A model generated the notes under the pieces. It had not been told where the DNA came from. It worked only from the letters and a program-made list of their open reading frames with translations, and ran no database searches. 64,000 bases of DNA from an uncultured bacterium (GTDB lineage Bacteria > Cyanobacteriota > Vampirovibrionia > Gastranaerophilales > Gastranaerophilaceae): positions 40,228 to 104,227 of the forward strand of contig CAPQCU010000003.1 of NCBI GenBank assembly GCA_948684385.1, in the 5' to 3' direction. Both the position numbers and the translations under genes were made by a program. Shown piece after piece: positions 32,577 through 40,561 of this stretch (its first letter is position 1; each line of letters opens with the position of its first letter).

Positions 32577-33995
32577 ATGAAACTATCTAAACAAATTTTA
32601 ACAGCTATCGGTGCTGTTTGTGTTACTTCTTGTGTTGCAATGGCAGGAGAGCCGGCTGATATTCAAGCTTACGCTCACCCTACTATGTTCGGCACAGACG
32701 GACAAACTTTAGTTAATACTGATACCAACACAATTGTTGGCGGAAAAGTTTACAAACCTTGTACAGCAAAAACTATGGAAGGTAAGCAAAATGTTGTAAT
32801 AGCACGTTGTGCAAAGAAAACTCTTAATGATATGAAAGGTAAAATGGATTCAAGAAGAGCAAACTTGTTCAATCCAAAAATGCCTGTTTTACGTTCTGAG
32901 TTAGCTTACATTATTGCTGACGGTTTAAACCTTCAAAAAGTAAGCCCTAACAAATATACAGACGTAACTTCTGAATACTGGGCAAAAGACCAGATTGACA
33001 GAACTTTGACAGCTGATGTTATGATTGGTTATCCGGATTCAACATTCAAACCTGACCAGCCTATTACAAAAGCAGAAGTTTTCGCAACATTTGCAAAAAT
33101 GATGGACTTGTCAGTTGACAGAACAGCAACTCCGACTTTCGAAGGTCAGGAAGTTAAATTTATTCCTAACTGGGCTGTTGGTGCTGCAAACGAAGTTATC
33201 GCTTCAAATATCTTGAACAAAGTTCCTGATAAAGACAAAATTGTTAATGATGAATACTTATCAAAAGAACAAGTTGCTTATATGTTGAGCGCTATGAAGG
33301 CAAGCTTTAGAATTGACCTTTCAAATGGCGGTGTAAACTGTGCAACTAAGTATGAACCGATTAAGTTACAAATCAAATTAAGCGAAAGAATTAGTGCAAG
33401 AACTTCAAACTCAGGAGATACATTTACTGCTAAGACTGTTGAAGATGCTATTATAGGCGGCATTTGCTACCCTGCAGGTTCAACAGTAAAAGGTCATGTA
33501 GCTTCTGTTGCAAGACCTGGTGTTAAGAACCCTGGTTATGTAGAAGTTGAATTTGATACAATCAAAAACGGCGACAACTGTGCAAAATTCCCTAAACAGA
33601 TTTCTTGCGCTTCAGTTGACGTTAAGAAAAACCCTAACATAGCGTCAAGAGTTCTTGGTGCACCGTTCTCAATCGTTGGCAGAACAGCCGGTGTAGCAGG
33701 CAGAACAGTTGCTTCTACAGCAGAAGTAATTTCTAACAGCGTAGAAGAATTCGGCGGCAACTGGTCAGATGCTTTTGTTGATACAGCTTCACTTCACCCG
33801 CTTAAAGGTCTTAAGAGTGTAGGAAGCAGCTTTATTACAATTGGTAAATCTGTTTACAACGTTGTTAAACTTACAACAAGCGGCGTATTCGGTGTTGGCT
33901 ATGAATTAGTTGATGAAGCAAAATACATTTTTGTTCCTAACACAACTAACGATTCAAGCTTGAACCCTGATGAAGTGTTAACAATTATGTATTAA
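32577..33995 (+). CDS. SLH-domain secreted envelope protein
   Basis: 472 residues. Signal peptide ~1-23 (ILTAIGAVCVTSCVAMA). An S-layer homology domain lies at ~103-178 (LRSELAYIIADGLN, YTDVTSEYWAKDQID, MIGYPDSTFKPDQPITKAEV) and a second weaker one ~190-245. The C-terminal half is an unrecognised beta-rich part with Cys, then Gly/Val/Ser helices. In cyanobacteria and relatives SLH domains anchor outer-membrane proteins to peptidoglycan-linked polymers; no porin barrel is obvious here. AAAGGAGAAGT precedes the ATG; terminator at 34020. Confidence 0.9.
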   Translation: MKLSKQILTAIGAVCVTSCVAMAGEPADIQAYAHPTMFGTDGQTLVNTDTNTIVGGKVYKPCTAKTMEGKQNVVIARCAKKTLNDMKGKMDSRRANLFNPKMPVLRSELAYIIADGLNLQKVSPNKYTDVTSEYWAKDQIDRTLTADVMIGYPDSTFKPDQPITKAEVFATFAKMMDLSVDRTATPTFEGQEVKFIPNWAVGAANEVIASNILNKVPDKDKIVNDEYLSKEQVAYMLSAMKASFRIDLSNGGVNCATKYEPIKLQIKLSERISARTSNSGDTFTAKTVEDAIIGGICYPAGSTVKGHVASVARPGVKNPGYVEVEFDTIKNGDNCAKFPKQISCASVDVKKNPNIASRVLGAPFSIVGRTAGVAGRTVASTAEVISNSVEEFGGNWSDAFVDTASLHPLKGLKSVGSSFITIGKSVYNVVKLTTSGVFGVGYELVDEAKYIFVPNTTNDSSLNPDEVLTIMY

Positions 33996-34019
33996 TACAT
34001 TTGTTAATATGATTTTTGA

Positions 34020-34056
34020 ATATCCCTGTCGTTATTGAATGACAGGGATATTTTTT
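34020..34056 (+). terminator. Terminator after SLH protein
   Basis: Perfect 11-bp hairpin ATATCCCTGTC/GACAGGGATAT with a 10-base loop, then TTTTTT. Confidence 0.92.
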
Positions 34057-34061
34057 AATAT

Positions 34062-34135
34062 TTCTTTACATTTACCCTGTTCTTTTATGTATCCAATTAG
34101 TAGTTTTGCTTAATATTTGTTTACATTTACCCTCA
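34062..34135 (-). repeat. Diverged GGGTAAATG repeat pair
   Basis: Minus strand: two copies of GGGTAAATGTAAA (near 34130 and 34078), with AAAACTACTAATTGG between them, recalling the ACTAC-containing core of the family. Strongly diverged. Confidence 0.4.
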
Positions 34136-34214
34136 AAAAGGCAATTTTTTATTTTCACGAGACTTATTATATATACAGGATATCACCAGTCATTAAAAAG
34201 TAAAGGAGAAATAT

Positions 34215-34406
34215 ATGGCAAGAGTACTAATTTCAATGCCCGAAGAGTTTTTGGACAGAATCGATCAGGTAGCAGAAGGCGAAAACAGAACACGTTCAGA
34301 GCTTATTCGTGAAGCATTGAGAAGTTATATGTACAAAAGCAGAGTGAAAGCTAATACAATGGCTGGAAAGAATGCTGCAATTTTGGAAGCGCTCTTAGAG
34401 GGGTAA
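34215..34406 (+). CDS. Ribbon-helix-helix (CopG-type) DNA-binding protein
   Basis: 63 residues with AAAGGAGAAATAT before the ATG. The N-terminal strand RVLISMPEEFLDRIDQVA and helix-turn-helix RTRSELIREALRSYMYK are the RHH/Arc-MetJ fold, a dimer that inserts a beta ribbon in the major groove. Many such proteins are antitoxins, but no toxin gene is beside it, so it may be a stand-alone regulator. Its stop (GAG GGG TAA) lies in a dispersed repeat. Confidence 0.88.
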   Translation: MARVLISMPEEFLDRIDQVAEGENRTRSELIREALRSYMYKSRVKANTMAGKNAAILEALLEG

Positions 34407-34510
34407 AGTGCTACGCACGTAGATATTCTTCCATACTGGTATTATTACAACCAGTCGGGCGTAAGGGGTAGGGGTCGGTTTTGAGACTACGAGCCGATAT
34501 CTTACTCAAG
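34396..34510 (+). repeat. GGGGTAAATG-family repeat, copy 6
   Basis: Starts with GAGGGGTAAA at the RHH stop, then CTGGT...ACCAG and, from 34463, AAGGGGTAGGGGTCGG with TTTTGAGACTACGAGCCGA, a stem-loop TCGGTT/AGCCGA matching copy 4. Confidence 0.65.
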
Positions 34511-34550
34511 GCTAGGAAACACAAGCTGGAAAAAGGAAAAGGGAAATTTA

Positions 34551-34575
34551 AAAGCCGCTTAAAAGCGGCTTTTTA
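34551..34575. terminator. Terminator between RHH and acetolactate synthase genes
   Basis: AAAGCCGCTT aa AAGCGGCTTT followed by TT; A-rich on the other side, so it may serve both convergent genes. Confidence 0.85.
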
Positions 34576-36180
34576 TATGTTTTCAAACGAATCAATAATT
34601 ATATCGATTATTGCAGTTCCCTGATGGTGGATAGCTTTTTCAAGTGCCGGAATGAGCTCTGCTTTTTTGTTTACACGTACTGCAAACAAATCGTACGCTT
34701 CAGCTATTTTTGTGAAGTCAGGATTAATCATTTCAACCTGATACCGGTTGTTGTAGATTTTTTCTTGAAGCTGGCGTACCATTCCAAGGTAACTGTTGTT
34801 CATGATAATGATTTTTACAGGGATGTGGTGCTCGCGGCAGGTTGCAAGTTCTTGCAGGTTCATCTGGTATGAGCCGTCTCCTGTAATGTTAAGGATTAAA
34901 CTGTCCGGATTTGCAATATGTGCTCCGATTGAAGCAGGCAGACCGAAACCCATCGTGCCCAGTCCTCCGGAAGTTATGAATTTTCGCGGTTTATTGAAGT
35001 TAAAAAACTGGGCTGTAAGCATCTGGTGCTGTCCGACATCGGTGACGACAACAGGTTCGTAGTATTTTGTGTATTCTGAAATTGTTTTTAAGACAAAAGA
35101 TGAATGAAGGCAGTCGAAATTTTCATCCTCAATAGCCGGATTGTCTTTAAGTTCATCGATTTGCATGTGCCATTTTTCATGTGTTTCCGGCTGATTTTTA
35201 CTTAAAAGTATTTCGTTTAAAAAATTCTTTACATCAGAAATGATTTCAAAATCAATGTTCTTTTCAGAAGGTGTGATGTTTACGGAAACGACTTTACAGT
35301 TTGAAGCGAAATCATTTTTTTTACAGGTTGAACGGTCAGAGAAAGCTGTTCCGAGAGCGATTAATAAATCGCATTTGCTAAGAGCATTATTTGCGGAATC
35401 AACACCGTTAAGTCCAATCATTCCAAGGTATAGATGATTTTCTGACGGGTAAATGCCAATTCCCATAAGTGTTGAGACAACGGGAAGCTGATATTTGGAC
35501 ACGAATTTTTCGATTTCTTCTGAAGCGTCTAAACACCCTCCGCCGATTAAGAGAAGCGGTTTTTGTGATGTGTTTATTAAGTTATGAAGGTTTGTAATAT
35601 GTTCGGTTAAGTCAGTCAGGATTTCAATTTGCTTACAGTCTGTTTTTTCTTTTCCGGAATAATTGTTTTCCAGAATATTTCTTGGAAGTGCAACAACTAC
35701 AGGACCTTTAACACCTGATTGTGCTTCCTGAAAAGCTTCTGTAATTACCTGTGCTATATCATCGTTTTGAGAAATAGTAAAAGTTTTTTTGCAGCAAGAT
35801 TTAGCGATTGAAGCAATATCCACATTTTGGAATATTTTACCTTCTTTATTTTCTGAGGACACATCTCCTGCCAGTATAACAAGCGGGGTAGAGTCAGCGT
35901 AAGCGTTTGCAATGCCTGTTACGGTATTAGTAAAACCGGGGCCGGAAGTTACAAGAACAACTCCTGTTTTTCCGCTTACTCTTGCGTAACCTTCTGCTGC
36001 GTGGACAGCTGCTTGTTCGTGCCTTACGAGATAATGTTTAATTTCCTGAGTATTAAAAAGTTCGTTGTAGATACTTAAAACTGATGCTCCGGGATAGCCG
36101 AAAATACTGTCCACTCCAAGCTTTTTAAGCGTTTCTACAAGTTCTGCTGCTGAAGTTTTTACCTGTAAAAGATTTGTCAT
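34573..36180 (-). CDS. ilvB: Acetolactate synthase, catalytic subunit-like
   Basis: 535 residues from the ATG at 36180. ThDP-dependent enzyme with three domains: N-terminal pyrimidine-binding part with GYPGASVLSIYN and catalytic Glu in RHEQAAVHAAEGYAR; central FAD-type domain; C-terminal diphosphate part with TGDGSYQMNLQELAT and NNSYLGMVRQLQE. Joins two pyruvates to acetolactate for branched-chain amino acids. The regulatory subunit gene ilvN is not adjacent, and a catabolic role cannot be excluded. The TATAAT 9 bases upstream favours this start over the in-frame ATG 21 bases earlier. Confidence 0.9.
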   Translation of the reverse strand: MTNLLQVKTSAAELVETLKKLGVDSIFGYPGASVLSIYNELFNTQEIKHYLVRHEQAAVHAAEGYARVSGKTGVVLVTSGPGFTNTVTGIANAYADSTPLVILAGDVSSENKEGKIFQNVDIASIAKSCCKKTFTISQNDDIAQVITEAFQEAQSGVKGPVVVALPRNILENNYSGKEKTDCKQIEILTDLTEHITNLHNLINTSQKPLLLIGGGCLDASEEIEKFVSKYQLPVVSTLMGIGIYPSENHLYLGMIGLNGVDSANNALSKCDLLIALGTAFSDRSTCKKNDFASNCKVVSVNITPSEKNIDFEIISDVKNFLNEILLSKNQPETHEKWHMQIDELKDNPAIEDENFDCLHSSFVLKTISEYTKYYEPVVVTDVGQHQMLTAQFFNFNKPRKFITSGGLGTMGFGLPASIGAHIANPDSLILNITGDGSYQMNLQELATCREHHIPVKIIIMNNSYLGMVRQLQEKIYNNRYQVEMINPDFTKIAEAYDLFAVRVNKKAELIPALEKAIHHQGTAIIDIIIDSFENI

Positions 36181-36189
36181 AGCATAGTT

Positions 36190-36218
36190 ATTATACATCA
36201 AAGGGGTAAAGGGGTAAA
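36190..36218 (-). promoter_or_regulatory. Promoter of ilvB next to a 13-G run
   Basis: Minus strand: TTTACC (36218-36213), 17-base spacer, TATAAT (36195-36190), ATG 9 bases later. The -35 box is formed by a GGGGTAAA repeat, and a run of 13 G (C on this strand) begins 2 bases upstream at 36220. Confidence 0.6.
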
Positions 36219-36306
36219 TGGGGGGGGGGGGGAATGGGGTTAAAAAAAGGGGCTGAAAAGTTAACTTACAAGCTGGTAAGACCCTGAAACAAATTCAGGG
36301 TGACAG
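36201..36306 (+). repeat. GGGGTAAATG-family repeat copy 7, G13 and CCCTGAA hairpin
   Basis: GGGGTAAAGGGGTAAATG, then G13 (36220-36232), GGGGCTGAAAAGTTAACTT, ACAAGCTGGTAAG, ending in ACCCTGAAACAAATTCAGGG (a hairpin CCCTGAA/TTCAGGG), a sequence type I recall as frequent between genes of other bacteria. Confidence 0.7.
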
Positions 36307-36396
36307 TTTTAGCTATTTTTAGTGTAAAATACTATATAAATCCCAAATAAAAACACTTGATTTCTTTTTTTGTTTTGGTTAATATTACTTTGTGAC

Positions 36397-36473
36397 CGGG
36401 ATGTAGCGCAGTTTGGTAGCGCACCTCGCTTGGGACGAGGGGGTCGCACGTTCGAATCGTGTCATCCCGACCA
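36397..36473 (+). tRNA. tRNA-Pro (TGG)
   Basis: Acceptor CGGGATG/CATCCCG, anticodon stem CCTCG/CGAGG with loop CTTGGGA giving anticodon TGG, T arm with GTTCGAATC, and an encoded CCA end (ACCA). 77 nt. Confidence 0.96.
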
Positions 36474-36481
36474 TTTAAACA

Positions 36482-36516
36482 AAAGGCTTTTAGAGATTTC
36501 TCTAAAAGCCTTTTTT
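36482..36516 (+). terminator. Terminator after tRNA-Pro
   Basis: Perfect 15-bp stem AAAGGCTTTTAGAGA/TCTCTAAAAGCCTTT with a tiny loop, then TTT. Confidence 0.92.
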
Positions 36517-36564
36517 AATTCTGCGTGTAATTGGCGTGTAAAATTTACAGCAATGCAAGTCTTT

Positions 36565-37260
36565 TTATTTTGAAATTTTATCAAATATTTTTCTTGTAAC
36601 AAGCGTTCCGGTAAATAACGATAAAAAAACAGCCGGAATTCTAAATACAGGCTTTAAACCTTTTGTAAGAGCGCTTGAAACAGAAAGAAAAATTAAAGGA
36701 ATCAAAGTGTCATTTACAAGGTAACCGGTGGTGTGTTTGAGTTTTTGGCTGAACTTTTTGTTCTGAGCAATTTCAAGTGCATTTGCTCCAAGCATACCTG
36801 ATGAAATTATCGGCAAATCGGAAACGCTTGAATACAAAGCATTGCGAGTATCCTTATCTGTAACTTTTGCAAGATTATTATCGAAGAAAACGGATATTTT
36901 ATTTTGGTTTTTACCGGCAGCTTTATATTCAAGCTCGTCTTGATTGCATTTCGAATACAGATAATCCATCCCGAGAGCACCTATAATTCCGGAAGTGCTT
37001 GCCATTACTCCTGATAAAAAATCTCTGAAAATCGGATTTACACCTTTTAGCAAATTTTTTGAAGTACTGTGATAGCCCAGCATCCCGATTGCAGCTCCAG
37101 ATAAAATTAAACAATCTTTTACAAGAAATTTGTCTTTGTATTCTTTTGGTGCGTTTTTATAATCTTTGTAAGTCTTATAGCATCCGCTAGTAACAAAAAG
37201 TGAGGATGCTAAAAAAGACGAGTTTAAAAATTTGTCTGTAATTGTTCTGCTGTATTTCAT
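36565..37260 (-). CDS. Hypothetical multi-pass membrane protein
   Basis: 231 residues. Several hydrophobic helices (FLNSSFLASSLFVTSGCY, DCLILSGAAIGMLGY, FLSGVMASTSGIIGALGM, LIPLIFLSVSSALT, IPAVFLSLFTGTLV) with Gly/Ser-rich faces. Family not recognised. Divergent from the permease gene at 37284 with only 23 bases between, so the promoters must overlap the coding starts. Confidence 0.78.
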   Translation of the reverse strand: MKYSRTITDKFLNSSFLASSLFVTSGCYKTYKDYKNAPKEYKDKFLVKDCLILSGAAIGMLGYHSTSKNLLKGVNPIFRDFLSGVMASTSGIIGALGMDYLYSKCNQDELEYKAAGKNQNKISVFFDNNLAKVTDKDTRNALYSSVSDLPIISSGMLGANALEIAQNKKFSQKLKHTTGYLVNDTLIPLIFLSVSSALTKGLKPVFRIPAVFLSLFTGTLVTRKIFDKISK

Positions 37261-37283
37261 ATTATTTATACTAAAATAAAAGT

Positions 37284-38090
37284 ATGAAAAAATTTTTTTT
37301 GCTCACGATTTTAATTTTTTTAGCTTTATCAATGATTATTCCGTTTTTTATGATGTTTTTAATCTCTTTGAGCGGAGGCGAAAACATTTTTACGGATTAC
37401 AATAATATTAATCTTTCTTTTTGTGCTTATAAAAATGTTTTCGCCTCCATTCCCGTTGCAAAATATTTTTTAAACAGCCTGATTGTGGCTCTCTTTACAA
37501 CTATTGGGCAGGTAATTATCTCGGCTCTTGCCGGTTACGGATTTGCGAGGATGGAGTTTAAAGGTCGGGATGTTTTGTTTCTTGTATTTATTCTTACTAT
37601 GATGATTCCTCCGCAGGTTAATATTGTGCCATTGTTTTATCTTATGAGCAAACTAGGCTGGATAAACACTTATCAGGCTTTGATTATTCCGGGTATTTTT
37701 GGCGGGTTTGGTGTGTTTATGATGAGACAGTATTTTTTGGGCTTTGCGAAAGATTTAGAAGACGCTTCGAAACTTGACGGATGTAATGTTTTTCAGACAT
37801 TCTTTAAAATCGCGCTACCCTGCGCTTTACCTGCAATAGCGACTTTAAGCATATTTACATTTGTAACTGCGTGGAATAGTTTTATGTGGCCTCTGATTGT
37901 TACAAATACAGAGGGCATGCGCACTTTAGCAGTAGGATTGACGATATTTAAAAGCTCATTTCGCGAAGTTACGCTCTGGGGCGAACTTATGGCGTGTTCC
38001 TGTATTTGTTCAATCCCTGTAATCTTGATTTTTGTGTTTGGCAGAAAATACTTGATTAACAATCCGATGAGCGGGGCCGTTAAAGAATAA
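37284..38090 (+). CDS. ABC sugar transporter permease, MalG type (orphan)
   Basis: 268 residues, six membrane helices, EAA loop with EDASKLDGCNVFQTF (~165-180) and the MalG-type end MSGAVKE. Like the protein at 13962 it lacks a neighbouring MalF, binding protein or ATPase gene. A TAAAAT box lies 6 bases before the ATG, suggesting a leaderless mRNA, though the -35 is poor. Import substrate unknown. Confidence 0.9.
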   Translation: MKKFFLLTILIFLALSMIIPFFMMFLISLSGGENIFTDYNNINLSFCAYKNVFASIPVAKYFLNSLIVALFTTIGQVIISALAGYGFARMEFKGRDVLFLVFILTMMIPPQVNIVPLFYLMSKLGWINTYQALIIPGIFGGFGVFMMRQYFLGFAKDLEDASKLDGCNVFQTFFKIALPCALPAIATLSIFTFVTAWNSFMWPLIVTNTEGMRTLAVGLTIFKSSFREVTLWGELMACSCICSIPVILIFVFGRKYLINNPMSGAVKE

Positions 38091-38104
38091 ATTGATGGAT
38101 TGAA

Positions 38105-38185
38105 GTGAGTTAGCAAAGTGTTTTGAAGATTTTAGCAGGAGGCGGAGCCGAGAGCGTTTTCTGAAAAATACTTTGCTAATTCGCA
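38105..38185. repeat. Long inverted repeat between convergent genes
   Basis: Arms TTAGCAAAGTGTTTT (38110-38124) and AAAATACTTTGCTAA (38165-38179) pair over 15 positions with one wobble, extendable outward (GTGAGT/ATTCGC). The loop contains GGAGGCGGAGCC. It separates the permease from the convergent TPR gene and could act as a two-way terminator; it lacks a good T run. Confidence 0.6.
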
Positions 38186-38187
38186 AC

Positions 38188-39855
38188 TTATTCTACAGAT
38201 GCTAAAAGTGTGTTGATTTCAGCAATCAAATCGTCATTATTTGTCTTAACAGCGTTGACTAAAGCTTTCTTAAGCAAAGATTTAGCTTTGTTAGGGCTGT
38301 TGAATCCAATCATGATTTCTGCAGCAGATTTGTAATTCTGTGCGATTTCTTCTCTTGAGCCGGACTGCTCGTAATTTTTTACAGCTTCTGCATAGTATTT
38401 TAAAGCTCTGTCGTTCTTTTTAAACTGAACACAAGCATCTGCAGTATTACTTAGAACATAGCCTTTCATAGAACTGTCAGTAGTCTGTTCGATTAATTTT
38501 TTTGCAACATCATAATAATCAAACGCGCCTTCATCGTATTTGTCGGTAAAAATATTTGCCATTCTTGTTAAAGAATCAGACTGACCGATTAAATCATCAG
38601 ATTTACCTGCGTAAGAAATTGATGTCATGTAGTGGTTTAAAGCCGGCCCTACTTCGTTAACATCATCATAAATTTGTGCCATCGAAAAATGTGCTCTTGA
38701 TTTAACGTTTACATCTGTAGTGTACTGCAATGATTTGTTGTAACTGTTTAGAGCCTGCGCAAAATGGTCATTGTCATCGTAAATCTTGCCGATTTCAAGA
38801 CAAATTCTTGACTGTGTTTCGTTGTCATTAAGTTCGGATGCTCTTGAAAACGCTTCTTTAAACATTTGCATTGCGCGCTGCGGATTGTTTGCAAAAGCTT
38901 GTTTCTTGGCTTCAACAAATAGAGATTTTAATTTAGTGTCCTGTGGAACGATGGTTATATTTGGTTTTTTTGATATAGTTTTTTGAGCCTGAACAAACTC
39001 TTCTTCTAAGTTAAGTTCTTCAGGTTCGATTTCAATGACTTCTTCATGAGAATTTTCAACAATAGGCTGAACTTCTTCCTGAACAGGCTGAACAGGCTCA
39101 ACAGGAGCAGGTTCCGGCTGTTTCTTTTCAGCTTCTCTGTTTTCAGGGAATTTTACAAGGAAGTTTGGATTGATTTCTGCTTCATTGTAACTGTAATTAA
39201 TTTTCTGTAAGAATAGCGCGTCAAGCCAGTTTTGAACAACTTTTGAGTCCTTGTTCAAAGTTTCTGAAATATATTTGTCGAGCAATGATGCTGCAATCTT
39301 TAAATTACTCTGGATTAAATTAACCTGGGGCTGCGGCTCTCTTACCTGCTGCTCAACGATTTGAAGATAGCGTTCAACCTGTTCTTCGATTTCAGCAGGA
39401 GTTGCGATTGCTTTAATTGTGTTTCTGAAATCTTTTAAAATCTGGGCGATATTAACTCTGTTGCTTCTCTGAGGCTGAGCCATTGGCTGGGCAGGAGCGG
39501 AATTTCCAATTGGTTGATATCCGGCTTGAGCAGCCTGATACTGCATCGGGTTAATTTGATGTGCGTCATATCTTATTGGAGGCGGTGTTTGAACCTGATA
39601 GGTTTGTCTCTGAGGGTAAGCAGCAGGATAAGCGTTTGAAGCAGGTGAATAAATCGCCTGACGTATCGGCTGCGCTTGATGAATATCTTCTGCTCTTCCG
39701 CGCGCAATTGTCTGCTGGTTTTGACGTTGCTGCTGCTGGTCCTGGGCATTGCTGTTGTGACCGTCTTTGTCAGTACCGTCGTTTCCTGCGTTATAATTGC
39801 CTGTTCTTCCCTGTGGATAAGGGCGCGGGCGCACTGTATTCATAGTGTTAAACAA
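38188..39855 (-). CDS. TPR protein with Gln/Pro-rich N-terminus
   Basis: 555 residues. N-terminal ~130 residues are low-complexity Gln/Pro/Tyr/Ala (QDQQQQRQNQQ, YPAAYPQRQTYQ), then a helical region, a Pro/Glu linker (QPEPAPVEPVQPVQEEVQPI) and C-terminal TPRs (~310-550: KEAFSRASELNDNETQSRIC, YNKSLQYTTDVNVKSRAHFS). No signal peptide. Probable scaffold; partner unknown. Start uncertain: TTG at 39855 has AAGGAAGGA at good distance, while the ATG at 39843 does not. Confidence 0.83.
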   Translation of the reverse strand: MFNTMNTVRPRPYPQGRTGNYNAGNDGTDKDGHNSNAQDQQQQRQNQQTIARGRAEDIHQAQPIRQAIYSPASNAYPAAYPQRQTYQVQTPPPIRYDAHQINPMQYQAAQAGYQPIGNSAPAQPMAQPQRSNRVNIAQILKDFRNTIKAIATPAEIEEQVERYLQIVEQQVREPQPQVNLIQSNLKIAASLLDKYISETLNKDSKVVQNWLDALFLQKINYSYNEAEINPNFLVKFPENREAEKKQPEPAPVEPVQPVQEEVQPIVENSHEEVIEIEPEELNLEEEFVQAQKTISKKPNITIVPQDTKLKSLFVEAKKQAFANNPQRAMQMFKEAFSRASELNDNETQSRICLEIGKIYDDNDHFAQALNSYNKSLQYTTDVNVKSRAHFSMAQIYDDVNEVGPALNHYMTSISYAGKSDDLIGQSDSLTRMANIFTDKYDEGAFDYYDVAKKLIEQTTDSSMKGYVLSNTADACVQFKKNDRALKYYAEAVKNYEQSGSREEIAQNYKSAAEIMIGFNSPNKAKSLLKKALVNAVKTNNDDLIAEINTLLASVE

Positions 39856-39976
39856 TATAAACCGTCCTTCCTTTAATAATATCGGAAATTCTTCGATGTT
39901 CTTTACTGTTTAAAGAAAATTTCATACGTTTGTACGATATTTTTTTAATGAATAACTAAGAATAGTCAAGCTTAAG

Positions 39977-39992
39977 TTACATGTGTGCAATG
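39977..39992 (+). promoter_or_regulatory. Candidate operator of first XRE gene
   Basis: TTACATGTGTGCAATG, nearly the same as TTACACGTGTGTAATG before the second XRE gene at 40513. It covers the expected -35 region of the -10 box TATATT (40013-40018), whose ATG is 6 bases later. Confidence 0.5.
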
Positions 39993-40024
39993 CTTCTGAC
40001 GAAAAAGGTTTGTATATTACTTGT

Positions 40025-40279
40025 ATGCAATTGATTGATATTAAAAATGCAGAGTTATTGGGGCAGCGCATTAAAACTTTAAGAAAAGAAAAAAAGGTTT
40101 CTTTAAATAGAATTTCTAAGACTTACTCCGATTTAACAAGTGCTACTTGGAGTCGTATTGAAAATGCTAAGAATGAAGCTAAATTTTCTTCACTTCTTCG
40201 TATTGCGGCAGCTTTAGATGTGTCAGTTGTAGATTTATTAAAAGACGTTGATTTTGATTATTCTTTTGAAGAAGATTAA
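40025..40279 (+). CDS. XRE-family HTH regulator (first paralogue)
   Basis: 84 residues from the ATG at 40025 (MQLIDIKN); the -10 box lies 6 bases upstream and excludes longer starts. A Cro/C1-type helix-turn-helix spans ~10-68: GQRIKTLRKEKKVSLNRISK, SATWSRIENAKNEAKFS, then LLRIAAALDVSVVDLL. The acidic end is DVDFDYSFEED. It is a paralogue of the protein at 40562 (shared ATWSR-EN-KN, D-DY ending). It overlaps the minus-strand gene at 40276 by 4 bases at the stops. Confidence 0.87.
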   Translation: MQLIDIKNAELLGQRIKTLRKEKKVSLNRISKTYSDLTSATWSRIENAKNEAKFSSLLRIAAALDVSVVDLLKDVDFDYSFEED

Positions 40280-40500
40280 TCTTCTTCGATTTCTCCATCT
40301 TTGTAATAACACATTGTGCCATTTACATAGTCAGAAAGAAAACATAATCTATCAATAATAGGTGAAATTTCGTATATTCCTTCATCAAGTTCATTTGCTT
40401 TGCAATAACTGTCAAGTACTTTTGTCAGTTTGTAAACCTCTTCTGTTTTTATATCAATTTTTCTTATAAATTTATCCAATTGTTCTGCATTAAAGTTCAT
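40276..40500 (-). CDS. Small hypothetical protein between two XRE genes
   Basis: 74 residues, strong AAGGAGGTAAG site before the ATG at 40500. Helical, acidic (DKFIRKIDIKTEEVYKLTKV, CKANELDEGIYEISPIIDRL). No recognised family. It is divergent from the second XRE gene across the palindromic operator region 40512-40559 and convergent with the first, so it is probably controlled by them. Confidence 0.75.
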   Translation of the reverse strand: MNFNAEQLDKFIRKIDIKTEEVYKLTKVLDSYCKANELDEGIYEISPIIDRLCFLSDYVNGTMCYYKDGEIEED

Positions 40501-40511
40501 CTTACCTCCTT

Positions 40512-40559
40512 ATTACACGTGTGTAATGAATATTTTTTATAATACACGTAATATTACGT
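40512..40559. promoter_or_regulatory. Palindromic operators between divergent genes
   Basis: ATTACAC-GT-GTGTAAT (40512-40527) and a perfect 14-bp palindrome ACGTAATATTACGT (40546-40559). A TATAAT (40538-40543) between them serves the second XRE gene; the second palindrome covers its likely start site. Autoregulation is inferred. Confidence 0.6.
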
Positions 40560-40561
40560 TT

